Source: Vibrio sp. ED004
Lineage (GTDB): Bacteria > Pseudomonadota > Gammaproteobacteria > Enterobacterales > Vibrionaceae
Direction: 5' to 3'
Assembly: GCF_023206395.1 (NCBI RefSeq)
Contig: NZ_CP066149.1
Span: 186,001 to 250,000 of the forward strand
DNA: 64,000 nt
The position numbers and the translations under genes were made by a program. Under the pieces are notes generated by a model. It worked only from the letters and a program-made list of their open reading frames with translations. It was not told where the DNA came from and ran no database searches. Below are positions 50,643-61,306 of this stretch, piece by piece. Each line of letters begins with the position of its first letter. Within the stretch, counting starts at the first letter, position 1.

Positions 50643-51878
50643 CTAATGGCTTCGCAAGATCCCTTCAAGCACATTGAACAGCAAGTCGATCTCTTCAATC
50701 GAGTTGTAATGCATACAACCAATACGCACCACGCCCTGCTCTTCAATACCCAGCTGCTTCACCAAACCTAGAGCGTAGAAGTGTCCGTTCCACACACAGA
50801 TATTATGCTCACCCAGCTTCTTAGCGATGAACTCTGGCGAGTGGTTATCAAAGGTGATGGCGAACGTTGGCGTTCTGAGGTTCGAATCAAACTCCGTTTT
50901 ACCATAAAGTTTCGCCCCTTCCAGATCGCCTAAGCGTTTTAGGAAGTACTCACTCAGCAGGCTTTCATGTTTGTTATAAAGCGCGTAGCTTTGCTCTAAA
51001 CGAGAACGCAGTGAATCTGTTGGCTCACCAAACTGCGCTAAATAATCCACCGCTGCTATCACACCGGCAAGGCCTTCGAAGCTTTGTGTTCCTGTTTCAA
51101 ATCGACCTGGACCAATGTTAGTGGCAGGCTCTACCTTGTAAGGCTTTAACGTATGCAGCCATTGAGGTGCAATGTAAGCAATACCCACATGCGGGCCGAA
51201 GAACTTATAAGCTGAACACGCTAAGAAATCACAATTCAGTTGTTGAACATCGATCAGATGATGAGGAGCATAATGCACAGCATCAACATAAACCTGCGCA
51301 CCGTGCCGATGTGCAAGCTCAATAACTTTCGCCATATCAACAATCGAGCCAGTGGTGTTCGAAGCAAACGTCACAGCAACCAGCTTGGTCTTCTCATTTA
51401 GCAGAGACTCAAAATGCGCCATATCTAGGCTGCAATCCGACTCGTCTACACGAACTTGGCGAACAATCGCGCCTTTGTCGTCGGCCGCTTGCTGCCAGCT
51501 CGATACATTCGAGTAATGGTCTAACGCAGTGACGATAACCTCATCGCCCTCTTTCCAATCGCGGCTGATCGCTCGGCTAAGTTGAAAGGTCAGAGATGTC
51601 ATGTTCGCACCGAACACAACGTTGCCAGAAGACTCCGCATTAAGCAGTGCTTGTGCCGCTTCTCTCGCTTGCTGCATTAAACCTGTGGTCTTCTGGCTAG
51701 AAAAGTAATGACCGCCGAGGTTTGAATTAAAGTGCCCTAGGTATTCCGTCATAGATGCTAAAACATTTTCAGGAACCTGAGAGCCACCCGGCCCATCAAA
51801 AAAGGTCACTGGCTTGCCATTATGGTATTGGCCTAGCGCGCTAAACTGCTGGCGCACATCATTAAGAGTGAAGGACAT
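50643..51878 (-). CDS. class V aminotransferase / cysteine desulfurase-like protein (VC1184 subfamily)
   Basis: A PLP enzyme of 411 residues from the ATG at 51878 (AAGGA 8 bases upstream). The PLP lysine is in LACSAYKFFGPHVGIAY, the phosphate-binding and His/Asp parts in YVDAVHYAPHHLIDV and TALDHYSNVSSW. It fits the subfamily that I recall as named after V. cholerae VC1184, related to cysteine desulfurases but without a proven desulfurase role. Start overlaps the end of the dioxygenase gene by 17 bases, so the two are coupled. I do not see the mobile-loop Cys motif of SufS/IscS with confidence, so I leave the reaction open. Confidence 0.88.
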   Translation of the reverse strand: MSFTLNDVRQQFSALGQYHNGKPVTFFDGPGGSQVPENVLASMTEYLGHFNSNLGGHYFSSQKTTGLMQQAREAAQALLNAESSGNVVFGANMTSLTFQLSRAISRDWKEGDEVIVTALDHYSNVSSWQQAADDKGAIVRQVRVDESDCSLDMAHFESLLNEKTKLVAVTFASNTTGSIVDMAKVIELAHRHGAQVYVDAVHYAPHHLIDVQQLNCDFLACSAYKFFGPHVGIAYIAPQWLHTLKPYKVEPATNIGPGRFETGTQSFEGLAGVIAAVDYLAQFGEPTDSLRSRLEQSYALYNKHESLLSEYFLKRLGDLEGAKLYGKTEFDSNLRTPTFAITFDNHSPEFIAKKLGEHNICVWNGHFYALGLVKQLGIEEQGVVRIGCMHYNSIEEIDLLFNVLEGILRSH

Positions 51879-52518
51879 TGCGCGCATCCTTAGCCGTTAG
51901 AACAAACACATCCATATAGCCCATCTCATCGTGGTCTATGGTACGAATCGGCTGTGCGTTGTGCCAAAGCTTGCTGTCGGCTAGCATTGCGACTTCACCA
52001 TCGCCTAACACTTTTCTGAAAAACGGTGCTTCGTGGCTATCTTGATAAAGCATCACTTCACCACCAACGATGTTGTGACGAGTAACACCAATGATCGCGA
52101 TGTGGTCGAAGCCGTCTTGGTGAACACCTTCTGGTGCAACCTGAGTTTCTTCAAAAATAGCGGCAATGCGGATTTGATGGATTTCGATTTCCTGCCCGTC
52201 TTCAAGCCCGTTGGTTTCAATAAACAGTTCACACATCTCTTGCATGCCTTCACTGCCTAAAATATTCGCTTCAATCGGTTCGAACTGACGAACAACGTCA
52301 CCTTGAAAGTGATTAATGTCTTCAGACTGAACAAAGTTATGTTTGTCTAGCTCAACGACTTGTCCATTACTGAATTCAACCACTGAGTACCTTCTCAATC
52401 GGAACTGACCATCCGCATGCTCTGTGCTTGGTAGCTTAGAGAATGATGGTGACAACTCCTTAACTGCGTGGTTACTGAGGTGGGTAATATGTAGGGTATT
52501 TTCGTGAGCGTGTAACAT
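51862..52518 (-). CDS. 2-oxoglutarate/Fe(II) dioxygenase (free amino-acid hydroxylase-like)
   Basis: A 218-residue protein starting MLHAHENTLHI.. at 52518, 6 bases after AAGGAG. The iron ligands are HQD in PEGVHQDGFDHIAII (HxD) and the distal His in SKLWHNAQPI; RTIDHDEMGYMDVFVLTA follows with a candidate 2-oxoglutarate contact. The layout is that of the family that includes Bacillus L-isoleucine 4-hydroxylase, which works on free amino acids. Overlap with the class V aminotransferase gene suggests that the two act on the same small molecule. The exact substrate cannot be told. Confidence 0.85.
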   Translation of the reverse strand: MLHAHENTLHITHLSNHAVKELSPSFSKLPSTEHADGQFRLRRYSVVEFSNGQVVELDKHNFVQSEDINHFQGDVVRQFEPIEANILGSEGMQEMCELFIETNGLEDGQEIEIHQIRIAAIFEETQVAPEGVHQDGFDHIAIIGVTRHNIVGGEVMLYQDSHEAPFFRKVLGDGEVAMLADSKLWHNAQPIRTIDHDEMGYMDVFVLTAKDARNVLHS

Positions 52519-53608
52519 CATCGACTCCTTAATGATTGTTAATTTACTTTCGATATTTAACGTTTTATTTACATAAAGGATACTTGAAGATCTTGCCAAA
52601 TCAACATTAAACAACCATTTATCCCGTCAGATTTAATAATTAAGACAATAACTCCAACCTGGAATCCAAAAGTAGTGTATAACACCAGAATAAAAGATGA
52701 CCAACTCTTAAAACTAGCACACTCCACTAGCTAGTTATAAATCTCTGTAAATTTAAATTTAACGATATTATTAACTAGCAGGTGGTCTTTCATATTGTGT
52801 CAGCCCTTTCGCTTCAATACGCCAGCCTTCTTGCATGAATTCAGGCATCACGCTCGCCATCATTCATTTCTATGCTTTTGCACAGCGAAATACGACCTAC
52901 CTATCAATCGCCAAGCTATTGATTATTTACACAACAAACTGAAATTGGTTAATTTATCAGTAAGCCAGAAACCAAACGCCTTTGCTTGCGCGTCTGGAAC
53001 AGGTCGAGTTCGGGGGGAACTCGGCCGCCCTCAATCAATTTGCTTCCTTTCACGCATTGGTCTCACTTACCTTTCAACCACGAAGATGTTTACCTCTATT
53101 AAGCTCTAACCTCAAATACCTATCGTTATGCTCAATAACACAACTGAATGTCGATAATGCTCAGTTTCAACTGCCGTGCCGCCTAATTCGAATTGGTGAT
53201 GTGATTTATGTGAAATGCTTGAAGGGGAATATTGCGAAAGGAATTTATTTAGTGGTTTCAGGCAACTAAGAGGTGAGCGTTTGAGCGGGTCTGAACAATG
53301 GAGGTTGCTTCAAAATCATCGGCATGTATTCACAAATATTAGGCGTTCATCCCTCACACGTTAATGCACCAATATTGACTAGGCCTTTTACTCATTCACA
53401 TGCTGTTCGCTGTTAATCTCCGCGATGTATCACAGGGGTAAATTCGACTTAAATATCAAACCCCACGTATCCGTTAACACTTCTAAGTAATGCTAGATTA
53501 ACCATTTGCTCTTCATAGATTTGACAGTTATATTTGCTCTTCGAAAAACTGGATGCATATAGGGTTACTATCGTCGGTAGGCAAAGTAACCTACATAGGA
53601 AGAAATAA
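52519..53608. other. 1.09-kb region without an intact gene; decayed fragments
   Basis: AT-rich and without a start-to-stop frame that looks real. A fragment at about 53075-53160 resembles, on the minus strand, the sequence at 56180-56250 (VINRYTLELNGDKRFRG-like), suggesting two broken copies of one small gene. A + strand stretch ending RIGDVIYVKCLKGNIAKGIYLVVSGN (about 53190-53269) reads like protein but lacks a start. Promoters for the dioxygenase gene (left) and the small operon at 53609 (right) must also lie here. Confidence 0.5.
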
Positions 53609-53932
53609 GTGAACAATCAAGTAACCACTATAAAGAATCCACTCACTATCATTGCAATATTTGCTGGTATTGTTGAGATTAGTGCTACGCTGGTGTTGCC
53701 GTTTATCGGTGCTGAAGTCCAGTCTATTTACATCTGGTTTTTGATTGGGTTCCCAACTCTATTGGTCACTATGTTTTTTTTAACGCTTAATTTTAATAAT
53801 GCAGTATTATATGCACCTAGTGATTTCAATGATGACAAGGGTTTCCTAGCCTCAAATAACAAGAGTCTAGTATCAGAAGTTCACGTTAAATCGACTCAAG
53901 TAGAGCAAGGTTTTAGGTTTTCAGATGAATAA
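53609..53932 (+). CDS. small two-helix membrane protein, accessory
   Basis: 107 residues with two membrane segments (LTIIAIFAGIVEISATLVLPFI and IYIWFLIGFPTLLVTMFFLTL) and a polar cytoplasmic tail of about 45 residues. The start has a GGAAGAAA ribosome site (the start codon is GTG). It overlaps the next gene by eight bases. No family recognised; the pair with a pentapeptide-like partner is seen as a unit here. Confidence 0.7.
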   Translation: MNNQVTTIKNPLTIIAIFAGIVEISATLVLPFIGAEVQSIYIWFLIGFPTLLVTMFFLTLNFNNAVLYAPSDFNDDKGFLASNNKSLVSEVHVKSTQVEQGFRFSDE

Positions 53933-54203
53933 ATTTACTGATTGTAAATTCGAAAATACAACAATTGGTTTGGATAACACGATATATAAGAAATGCACTT
54001 TTACAAACTGCGTGATTGAGTATGCCGGTGATGGACCAATATCCTTAGAGTCTTGTGAATTCAATAACTGTCAGTGGACTTTAGTTGGCGCAGCTCAAAA
54101 TACCATGCAATTTTTGTCTACAATGCATCATAGTATGGGTGACTTTGGCAAGCAGATGGTAGATGCTACATTCAACAATATCAAGAAACCACGCGCTTCT
54201 TGA
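53925..54203 (+). CDS. small pentapeptide-like protein, accessory
   Basis: 92 residues with repeating F-x-N/D-C units: CKFENTTIGLD, CTFTNCVIEYAG, CEFNNCQWTLVGAAQNT, a short right-handed beta-helix pattern, followed by a helix TMQFLSTMHHSMG. I recall similar anonymous proteins in accessory regions of many bacteria. Overlap with the membrane-protein gene means that both are made together; a membrane-anchored pair is possible. Function unknown. Confidence 0.7.
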   Translation: MNKFTDCKFENTTIGLDNTIYKKCTFTNCVIEYAGDGPISLESCEFNNCQWTLVGAAQNTMQFLSTMHHSMGDFGKQMVDATFNNIKKPRAS

Positions 54204-54345
54204 TTTTTGGGAGCTTAGACTCCGGTGGCTCACGTCCAAACTACCTTACTCTAACGTTTACTAATTTAGCTCAAAAAATCGAGGTGCAAATTCATCCGCT
54301 GTGATGTATTATATTGTATATGATTAATATAAGTATGAGGTTGCT

Positions 54346-54684
54346 ATGAGATTACAGACACTTTCTTCCTACAGGTTGAAAACTAAAGCTGTTGCAACTG
54401 AAAAAACTTTCACGGCCCCAAGCGGTGTTAGGTTCTCTATATTTGTATCAAATGAATCAAAAGTAATTTCCCAATACTACGTCGTAGAATCACATTGGGA
54501 ATCAAAATCGAAAGTAATACCGCTAGCTCACCTACAGGTAAGTAAAACTAGTGGCTCTGTTAAAATTGCTGCTTTACAACCTGAGAACTGGGGCGTAAAG
54601 CTAGATCGAAATGAGCTACTTAATAGGATTGTTAGTTGCCTTCCCGAAACTACCACATCTAATAAGATTTTGGTTGCACATTAA
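54346..54684 (+). CDS. protein of unknown function, 112 residues, accessory
   Basis: Starts MRLQTLSSYRLKTKAVATEK.. with GAGG 6 bases upstream. Basic, likely beta-rich, without membrane segment or motif I know. A TATATTGTATATGATTAATATA stretch upstream (pieces) is promoter-like. Confidence 0.6.
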   Translation: MRLQTLSSYRLKTKAVATEKTFTAPSGVRFSIFVSNESKVISQYYVVESHWESKSKVIPLAHLQVSKTSGSVKIAALQPENWGVKLDRNELLNRIVSCLPETTTSNKILVAH

Positions 54685-54739
54685 TTGAATCGTGGAATAA
54701 TGGCCGTACGTATATCAGTAACGGCTATTATAACGGTTT

Positions 54740-55384
54740 ATGGCTCCAACCATCATTGCAGACACTCATGACAAAATTCCTCTAAGCTCCGAAGAGTTAA
54801 GAGAATTTCACCTAGACACTCCTTTAGAAGTCCTAATGTTAGAAGACGTTGGACCAGATAGCATTTCAGTTCAATTTTCACTTTTAGAAAACGAAGACTC
54901 CGGTACTGTATCAGTTGAGTTAATAGAAGACGGCAATGTCTTAGAAGTCGTCGGGAATATTGATTTTGTTAAGCTAAATGATCAAGCCCCTTGCTTAGAT
55001 AATGGAGTCCAAATTAAAAGTGCTTATTTTAATGCTGATTATCGAGGTATAGGTTTAGGTTGTACTGCTTACGAGCTTATAGCCAAGCACCATTTACTAG
55101 TAAGTGATGAAATTCAGACGCGTGATGGTTCTGCATTATGGAAGTTTAAGCTAGGTGACCACGATGAGCTTGAGATTAATATCATCATTCGTCCTGCTAA
55201 TGGTGACCCATTTACGATGTGTGACAGTGATGACCACCCTATTGTCTATAATTATACCAAAGAAGAACTGGAACCCAAGATTTGGGGGCTTGAACGCCCT
55301 GATGATGAATCGCACCCATCTATTGATGCGTCTAGGGATTTTAATCGAGAAAATGTAGTACTGGTTGCTATTAGAAGAAGCTGA
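54740..55384 (+). CDS. possible GNAT-fold protein, accessory
   Basis: A 214-residue acidic protein. The middle stretch AYFNADYRGIGLGCTAYELIAKHHLLVSDEIQTRDGSALWKF, read in parts, follows the GNAT pattern V-x-x-x-x-R-G-x-G-L/A for acetyl-CoA binding, with the later helix and the SD---S--A-W- block often seen in phage and plasmid members. The N-terminal half and the C-terminal tail (RENVVLVAIRRS) are not familiar. An acyltransferase is plausible, not proved. Confidence 0.6.
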   Translation: MAPTIIADTHDKIPLSSEELREFHLDTPLEVLMLEDVGPDSISVQFSLLENEDSGTVSVELIEDGNVLEVVGNIDFVKLNDQAPCLDNGVQIKSAYFNADYRGIGLGCTAYELIAKHHLLVSDEIQTRDGSALWKFKLGDHDELEINIIIRPANGDPFTMCDSDDHPIVYNYTKEELEPKIWGLERPDDESHPSIDASRDFNRENVVLVAIRRS

Positions 55385-55637
55385 CACGTGAATACTTAGG
55401 TAATGTTGTTGTCAACTTCTCGCTATTAACTAGGTTCTTTACTATTCCTTGAGATAACTCTAGCCAGTTTAATAACATGAGTCGAAGATTTTTATTTCTA
55501 ACTCAGATTGAACCTCTAGCAAAGCCATACCTAACAAATTTTTTTGAGCAGACAAAAGTTGACCCGTAGGCAACTCCAGCTTGTAATCGTGAACTCTAAA
55601 TTATCTCTATTCTTTTGTCACACCAATTTATCTCCCC

Positions 55638-56015
55638 TTAGACTCCTTCAAGGTCGATTTCAAAATCAACGGGCGGTAGGTTTATTAAGTGCTTGTTAGT
55701 AGCATTCAGTTGTTCGACTTTCGCGGGCTTACCTACTTCGTTTGTGTAGATAGTCGCTAAATACAGCTTGTCTGAACGGTAGAATACATCGTGAAAGCTC
55801 ACTTCTTTATTTAGCAAACTGGCTAGCAATGGTTTGGTTACCGGAATGTAAGCCCACTTAATGCACTGGCCGTTGTCATAGTCCCCACTCCAATACACCA
55901 TAAACCTTTGGGTATTTTCATTCTTGACCGAAAAGCACTTCGGCCCTAAGACGTCTTGATACACTTCCAGTAGTTCCAATTTACCTAGCTGTGTGCCTGT
56001 TGGGAGTAAGTTCAT
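55638..56015 (-). CDS. protein of unknown function, 125 residues (DUF6575-like?)
   Basis: Starts MNLLPTGTQLGKLELLEVYQDVLGPKCFSVKNENTQ.. (in parts) and has FMVYWSGD and WAYIPVTKPLLASL. The pattern L-x-x-LEVYxxxxGPxxFSxxN.....YxxxW..........YIPVS is one that I recall from DUF6575 proteins; no function is known to me. Single minus-strand gene in the accessory patch. Confidence 0.6.
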   Translation of the reverse strand: MNLLPTGTQLGKLELLEVYQDVLGPKCFSVKNENTQRFMVYWSGDYDNGQCIKWAYIPVTKPLLASLLNKEVSFHDVFYRSDKLYLATIYTNEVGKPAKVEQLNATNKHLINLPPVDFEIDLEGV

Positions 56016-56094
56016 TGCTCGTTCCTCATCTTTCTAACGTTGCCTATCAAACCTTGCCTATAATCCTATAGTTAAATACTGTTTTTATATACAG

Positions 56095-57288
<1,194 letters not shown>

Positions 57289-57367
57289 ATCTGAGATTGC
57301 AGATTTGATTATCGGTGCTCTCGCCTCAGTAGATGCAGGGCGTCATCACATTTTGTTGTAAATCCCT

Positions 57368-57396
57368 AAAGCCCAGTGGTATATCCACTGGGCTTT
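57368..57396 (+). terminator. intrinsic terminator of trxB
   Basis: AAAGCCCAGTGG / CCACTGGGCTTT stem followed by CTTTTG. Confidence 0.88.
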
Positions 57397-57423
57397 CTTT
57401 TGTATACTAGCCGCCCTCAACAA

Positions 57424-57439
57424 ATAATAATTATCATTA
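57424..57439. promoter_or_regulatory. Fur-box-like palindrome before cydD
   Basis: ATAATAATTATCATTA matches 14 of 16 central bases of the Fur consensus (ATAATGATAATCATTA). It ends 10 bases before the cydD ATG, where a bound repressor could hide the start region. Confidence 0.45.
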
Positions 57440-57449
57440 AGCCTTCATA

Positions 57450-59234
57450 ATGGATAAGAAAAAACAACGCAGCTTGAACAAGTGGCTTAAGCAACAGAGT
57501 AAGTTAGCGAAACGCTGGCTTATGATTGCGATTAGCCTTGGCGTACTTTCAAGCGTGTTTTTAATTGCTCAAGCAGCTCTTCTCGCCTCTATTCTTCACC
57601 AGTTGATCATCGAGAATGTCGATAAGTCTGAACTGGTTGGTCATTTTGCTGGCTTGGCACTTTCGGTCGTTGGCCGTGCGGGCTGTACATGGGGTCGTGA
57701 AATCGCAGGTTATCGCTGTGGTGAACAGATCCGTTTTTACATTAGGCAGCTCATTCTCGATAAATTACGCGAACTTGGCCCTGCTTACATCAAAGGTAAG
57801 CCTGCAGGTACGTGGGCAACCTTGTTGCTAGAACAAGTTGAAGACATGCAAGACTTCTTCTCTCGTTACTTACCTCAGATGTCTTTGTCGGTAATGATTC
57901 CATTCATTATTTTGGTCGTGGTGTTCCCAGTAAACTGGGCAGCTGGCCTTATCTTCTTGCTGACTGCGCCACTGGTACCAATGTTCATGGCATTGGTTGG
58001 CATGAAAGCAGCCGATGCAAATCGTAAAAACTTCAAAGCGCTTCAGCGTCTTTCAGGTCACTTTTACGACCGTTTGCAATCCATGACAACGATTCGTCTT
58101 TTCGACCGTACTAGCGCTGAAACAGAAGTATTGAAAGGTGCATCAGAGGTATTCAGAACGCGCACTATGGATGTATTGAAGATCGCTTTCTTGTCTTCTG
58201 CTGTGCTTGAGTTCTTCACGTCTATCTCTATTGCGATGACGGCGGTTTACTTTGGTTTCACTTACATCGGCGAGCTTAACTTCGGTCACTACGGCGTTGG
58301 CATTACGCTATTCGCTGGTTTGTTTATCCTTATCTTGGCTCCTGAGTTCTACCAGCCTCTACGTGACTTAGGTACTTTCTACCACGCGAAGCAACAAGCA
58401 GTGGGCGCAGCCGAGAGTATTGTTGAGTTCCTAGAAACCGACATCACTAAGGTTAAATCAGGTGACACGCAACTGGACCCAGCTCAAGGCATCAATATTG
58501 AGGCTCAAGACCTTAAAGTATTGAGCCCTGAAGGTGTTCAACTGGTTGGCCCTATTTCGTTCGCACTGAATACTCGCCAATCAACTGCATTAGTTGGCCC
58601 AAGCGGTGCGGGTAAAACAAGTTTGATCAACGCCATTCTTGGTTTCATGCCTTATGAAGGAAGCTTGAAAATCAATGGCGTTGAATTGCGTGATTTAGAC
58701 TTGGCATCTTGGCGTAAGACAATCAGCTGGGTTGGCCAAAACCCATTGTTGCTTCACGGCAGTATTCGTGACAACGTCACTCTAGGTAAGCAAGATATTA
58801 CCGATCAAACTGTTCAAAACGCACTTGAGCAATCTTTTGCTAACGAGTTTGTAAACGAGCATGGCTTGGATTACATGATTTCTGATCGTTCAGGTGGCCT
58901 GTCTGTTGGTCAATCTCAGCGTTTGGCTTTGGCTCGTGCAATGATTCAAAACGGCCAATTCTGGTTGTTAGATGAACCGACTGCCAGCCTAGATACTCGC
59001 AGTGAGCAGTTAGTGATGAAAGGCATTAACAGCAACATCGAAAGTCGCACTGCCCTGCTTGTGACGCACCAACTTGCTCCTCTTCAATCAGTCGATAACA
59101 TTCTGGTTATGCGCGACGGTGGTCTTGTGGAACAAGGTCATTACTCTCAGCTTTCGACTGCGGGTGGTTTATTCGAAGAGATGCTAAACGCGAACTTAGC
59201 TCAACAAGATAATAAGGGTAATTTAGATGCGTGA
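57450..59234 (+). CDS. cydD: heterodimeric thiol exporter subunit CydD
   Basis: Half of the CydDC ABC exporter, which sends cysteine and glutathione to the periplasm and is needed for cytochrome bd assembly. 594 residues: six membrane helices (about 20-330), then the ATPase with Walker A GPSGAGKTSL, signature LSVGQSQRLALARA and Walker B FWLLDEPTASLD. Overlaps cydC by 8 bases. Confidence 0.97.
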   Translation: MDKKKQRSLNKWLKQQSKLAKRWLMIAISLGVLSSVFLIAQAALLASILHQLIIENVDKSELVGHFAGLALSVVGRAGCTWGREIAGYRCGEQIRFYIRQLILDKLRELGPAYIKGKPAGTWATLLLEQVEDMQDFFSRYLPQMSLSVMIPFIILVVVFPVNWAAGLIFLLTAPLVPMFMALVGMKAADANRKNFKALQRLSGHFYDRLQSMTTIRLFDRTSAETEVLKGASEVFRTRTMDVLKIAFLSSAVLEFFTSISIAMTAVYFGFTYIGELNFGHYGVGITLFAGLFILILAPEFYQPLRDLGTFYHAKQQAVGAAESIVEFLETDITKVKSGDTQLDPAQGINIEAQDLKVLSPEGVQLVGPISFALNTRQSTALVGPSGAGKTSLINAILGFMPYEGSLKINGVELRDLDLASWRKTISWVGQNPLLLHGSIRDNVTLGKQDITDQTVQNALEQSFANEFVNEHGLDYMISDRSGGLSVGQSQRLALARAMIQNGQFWLLDEPTASLDTRSEQLVMKGINSNIESRTALLVTHQLAPLQSVDNILVMRDGGLVEQGHYSQLSTAGGLFEEMLNANLAQQDNKGNLDA

Positions 59235-60948
59235 TTTACTGCCTTACCTGAAACTCTATAAAAAGCATTGGTTTGGCCTATCGCTAGGCATGCTATTGGC
59301 TTTTGCTACTCTGTCGGCTTCTATCGGCTTGTTAACGCTATCGGGTTGGTTCATTTCAACTTCTGCGGTTGCTGGCCTTACGATTGCGCGTGAAACCTTC
59401 AACTACATGCTGCCGGGTGGCGGTGTACGTGGTCTGGCAATGAGCCGTACTGCGGGTCGTTGGGGTGAACGTGTTGTTAGCCACAATGCGACATTCAAGC
59501 TACTGACTGATCTGCGTATCTTCTTCTTCAAGAAGCTAGCTCCGCTGATCCCAGGTCGTATCTCAAACCTACGTGACGCCGACCTACTTAACCGCTTGGT
59601 TGCCGATGTCGACGCCATGGACCACGTTTACTTGCGCTTAGTAAGCCCAGTGACGGTTGGTGTGTTGGGTATCTTCTTCCTGACTCTGTTCTTGATGTGG
59701 TTCGATAGTTCGCTTGGTTTGATCTTGGGTTCTATCCTTCTGATCATGCTGCTAGTTTGGCCTGTCTTGTTCTACAAGCTGGGCAAACGTAACGGTGGTG
59801 AGCTGACACAAAACAAAGCAGACCTTCGTGTTACAACGCTAGATTGGATTGAAGGCTACAGCGAACTGACTCTGTTCGGTGCGGAAGAGCGTTACCGTAA
59901 TGCGATTCTAGAGACGCAACACAAGCTGATGGCGAATCAGTTTGTGAACGCTAACCTAACCGGTATGGCTTCAGCAGCGCTCATGCTGTTCAACGGTTTG
60001 ACGCTGGTTCTGATGCTTTGGCTTGCGGCTGACGGCGTGGGTGGTAATGCACCAGATCCGTTCATCGCGCTAATGGCGTTCGCGACTATGGCAAGTTTTG
60101 AACTATTGATGCCTATTGCAGGCGCGTTCCAGCATTTAGGTCAAACTCTGTCATCAGCACGTCGCTTGAATGAAGTGATTCTGTCAGAACCTGAAGTTCA
60201 GTTCGCTGAAGAGAAGCTCGACATCAACAAGCCGCTTGATATTACGTTCTCAAACGTAACGTTCAACTACCCTGACTCTGAGCGCAGTGTTCTGAACGCT
60301 GTTGACCTAACTATCCCTGCTACGAATAAAGTCGCGATTGTGGGTCAAACGGGTTCTGGTAAATCGACACTGATTCAGCTTCTAACTCGCTACTGGGATC
60401 CGAAAAAGGGTTACATCTCTATCGCGGGCATTGAGCTGACACAATGGAACGAATCACAACTGCGTGAATCTATCAGTGTGGTAAGCCAACGTGTCGACAT
60501 CTTAAACGGCACGTTGCGCGACAACTTGCTGATTGCAAAACCAGATGCCAATGATGATCACCTAGCGAACATCCTTAAAGACGTTGGCCTAGAAAAGCTG
60601 CTTGAGAATACTGCACTTGATAGCTGGTTAGGTGACGGTGGTCGTCAACTGTCTGGTGGTGAGAAGCGCCGTATTGGTATTGCACGTGCAATCCTTCATG
60701 ATGCCCCTATCCTACTGCTGGATGAGCCAACAGAAGGCTTAGATAAGCAAACAGAGCAGAGCATCATGGCACTGTTCGAGAAGCACTTTGAAGGCAAGAC
60801 GGTTATCTTCATTACGCACCGTTTGATTGGTCTGGAATCGATGGATTCTATCGTTCTGATTGAACAAGGTGAGATTGTAGAAAACGGCTCTCACGAGACA
60901 CTACTGAACGAAAAAGGACGTTACTTCCAACTTCGTCAGGCAATCTAG
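59227..60948 (+). CDS. cydC: heterodimeric thiol exporter subunit CydC
   Basis: Partner of CydD; 573 residues with six membrane helices and an ATPase with Walker A GQTGSGKSTLI, signature LSGGEKRRIGIARA and Walker B LLLDEPTEGLD. N-terminal MRDLLPYLKLYKKHWFGLSLG is typical for CydC. Its ATG lies inside the end of cydD. Confidence 0.97.
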   Translation: MRDLLPYLKLYKKHWFGLSLGMLLAFATLSASIGLLTLSGWFISTSAVAGLTIARETFNYMLPGGGVRGLAMSRTAGRWGERVVSHNATFKLLTDLRIFFFKKLAPLIPGRISNLRDADLLNRLVADVDAMDHVYLRLVSPVTVGVLGIFFLTLFLMWFDSSLGLILGSILLIMLLVWPVLFYKLGKRNGGELTQNKADLRVTTLDWIEGYSELTLFGAEERYRNAILETQHKLMANQFVNANLTGMASAALMLFNGLTLVLMLWLAADGVGGNAPDPFIALMAFATMASFELLMPIAGAFQHLGQTLSSARRLNEVILSEPEVQFAEEKLDINKPLDITFSNVTFNYPDSERSVLNAVDLTIPATNKVAIVGQTGSGKSTLIQLLTRYWDPKKGYISIAGIELTQWNESQLRESISVVSQRVDILNGTLRDNLLIAKPDANDDHLANILKDVGLEKLLENTALDSWLGDGGRQLSGGEKRRIGIARAILHDAPILLLDEPTEGLDKQTEQSIMALFEKHFEGKTVIFITHRLIGLESMDSIVLIEQGEIVENGSHETLLNEKGRYFQLRQAI

Positions 60949-60978
60949 CTTCTCTTTAGCTACAAAGAAAACCATTCT

Positions 60979-61002
60979 AAGCCCGAGTTCATACTCGGGC
61001 TT
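60979..61002 (+). terminator. intrinsic terminator of cydDC
   Basis: AAGCCCGAGT / ACTCGGGCTT stem with a 4-base loop, then TTTTT. Confidence 0.9.
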
Positions 61003-61235
61003 TTTAATGTCTGTGATACTCCCGGACTGCACCCTTCTCCCATCACGCTGACCAGTCACTTCCAATAATTACAGACCTTAATGCAAATACCCAAACAGCT
61101 TAATAACGACAAGCTAGCGCCCTTGCGATGGTTAAATTTATGAAGCAGTACTTCCCGACTCGTGTGGCTCTTAAAGCTAAGTTTCCAGGTTGCCCGAACA
61201 ACTAATTTGGGTTCATAACTCTAACTAGCACGCAC
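61003..61235. other. gap between the cydC terminator and the intron 3' end
   Basis: 233 bp without a convincing gene. A short frame MKQYFPTRVALKAKFPGCPNN (in parts, about 61138-61205) has no ribosome site and is probably a remnant or chance. This is the 3' exon side of the intron insertion. Confidence 0.4.
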
Positions 61236-61275
61236 ATCGAGTAGGGTGAGGCGTTACCGCCTCATCCCTCTCACA

Positions 61276-61306
61276 GAACCGTACGTACGGACCTCGTATA
61301 CGGCTC
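61276..61306 (-). ncRNA. group II intron domain V
   Basis: 31-nt catalytic hairpin: GAGCCGTA / TACGGTTC lower stem, a two-base CG bulge, TACG / CGTA upper stem and a 5-base loop. The catalytic triad is AGC. The last two bases of the RT stop codon overlap its start. Confidence 0.92.

Noticed and set aside
55160..55387. Minus-strand small frame inside the GNAT-like gene
   Set aside because: No start signal and fully covered by the longer + strand gene.
61138..61205. Short MKQYFPTRV.. peptide gene between cydC and the intron
   Set aside because: About 21 codons, no ribosome site, no match; too weak to call.
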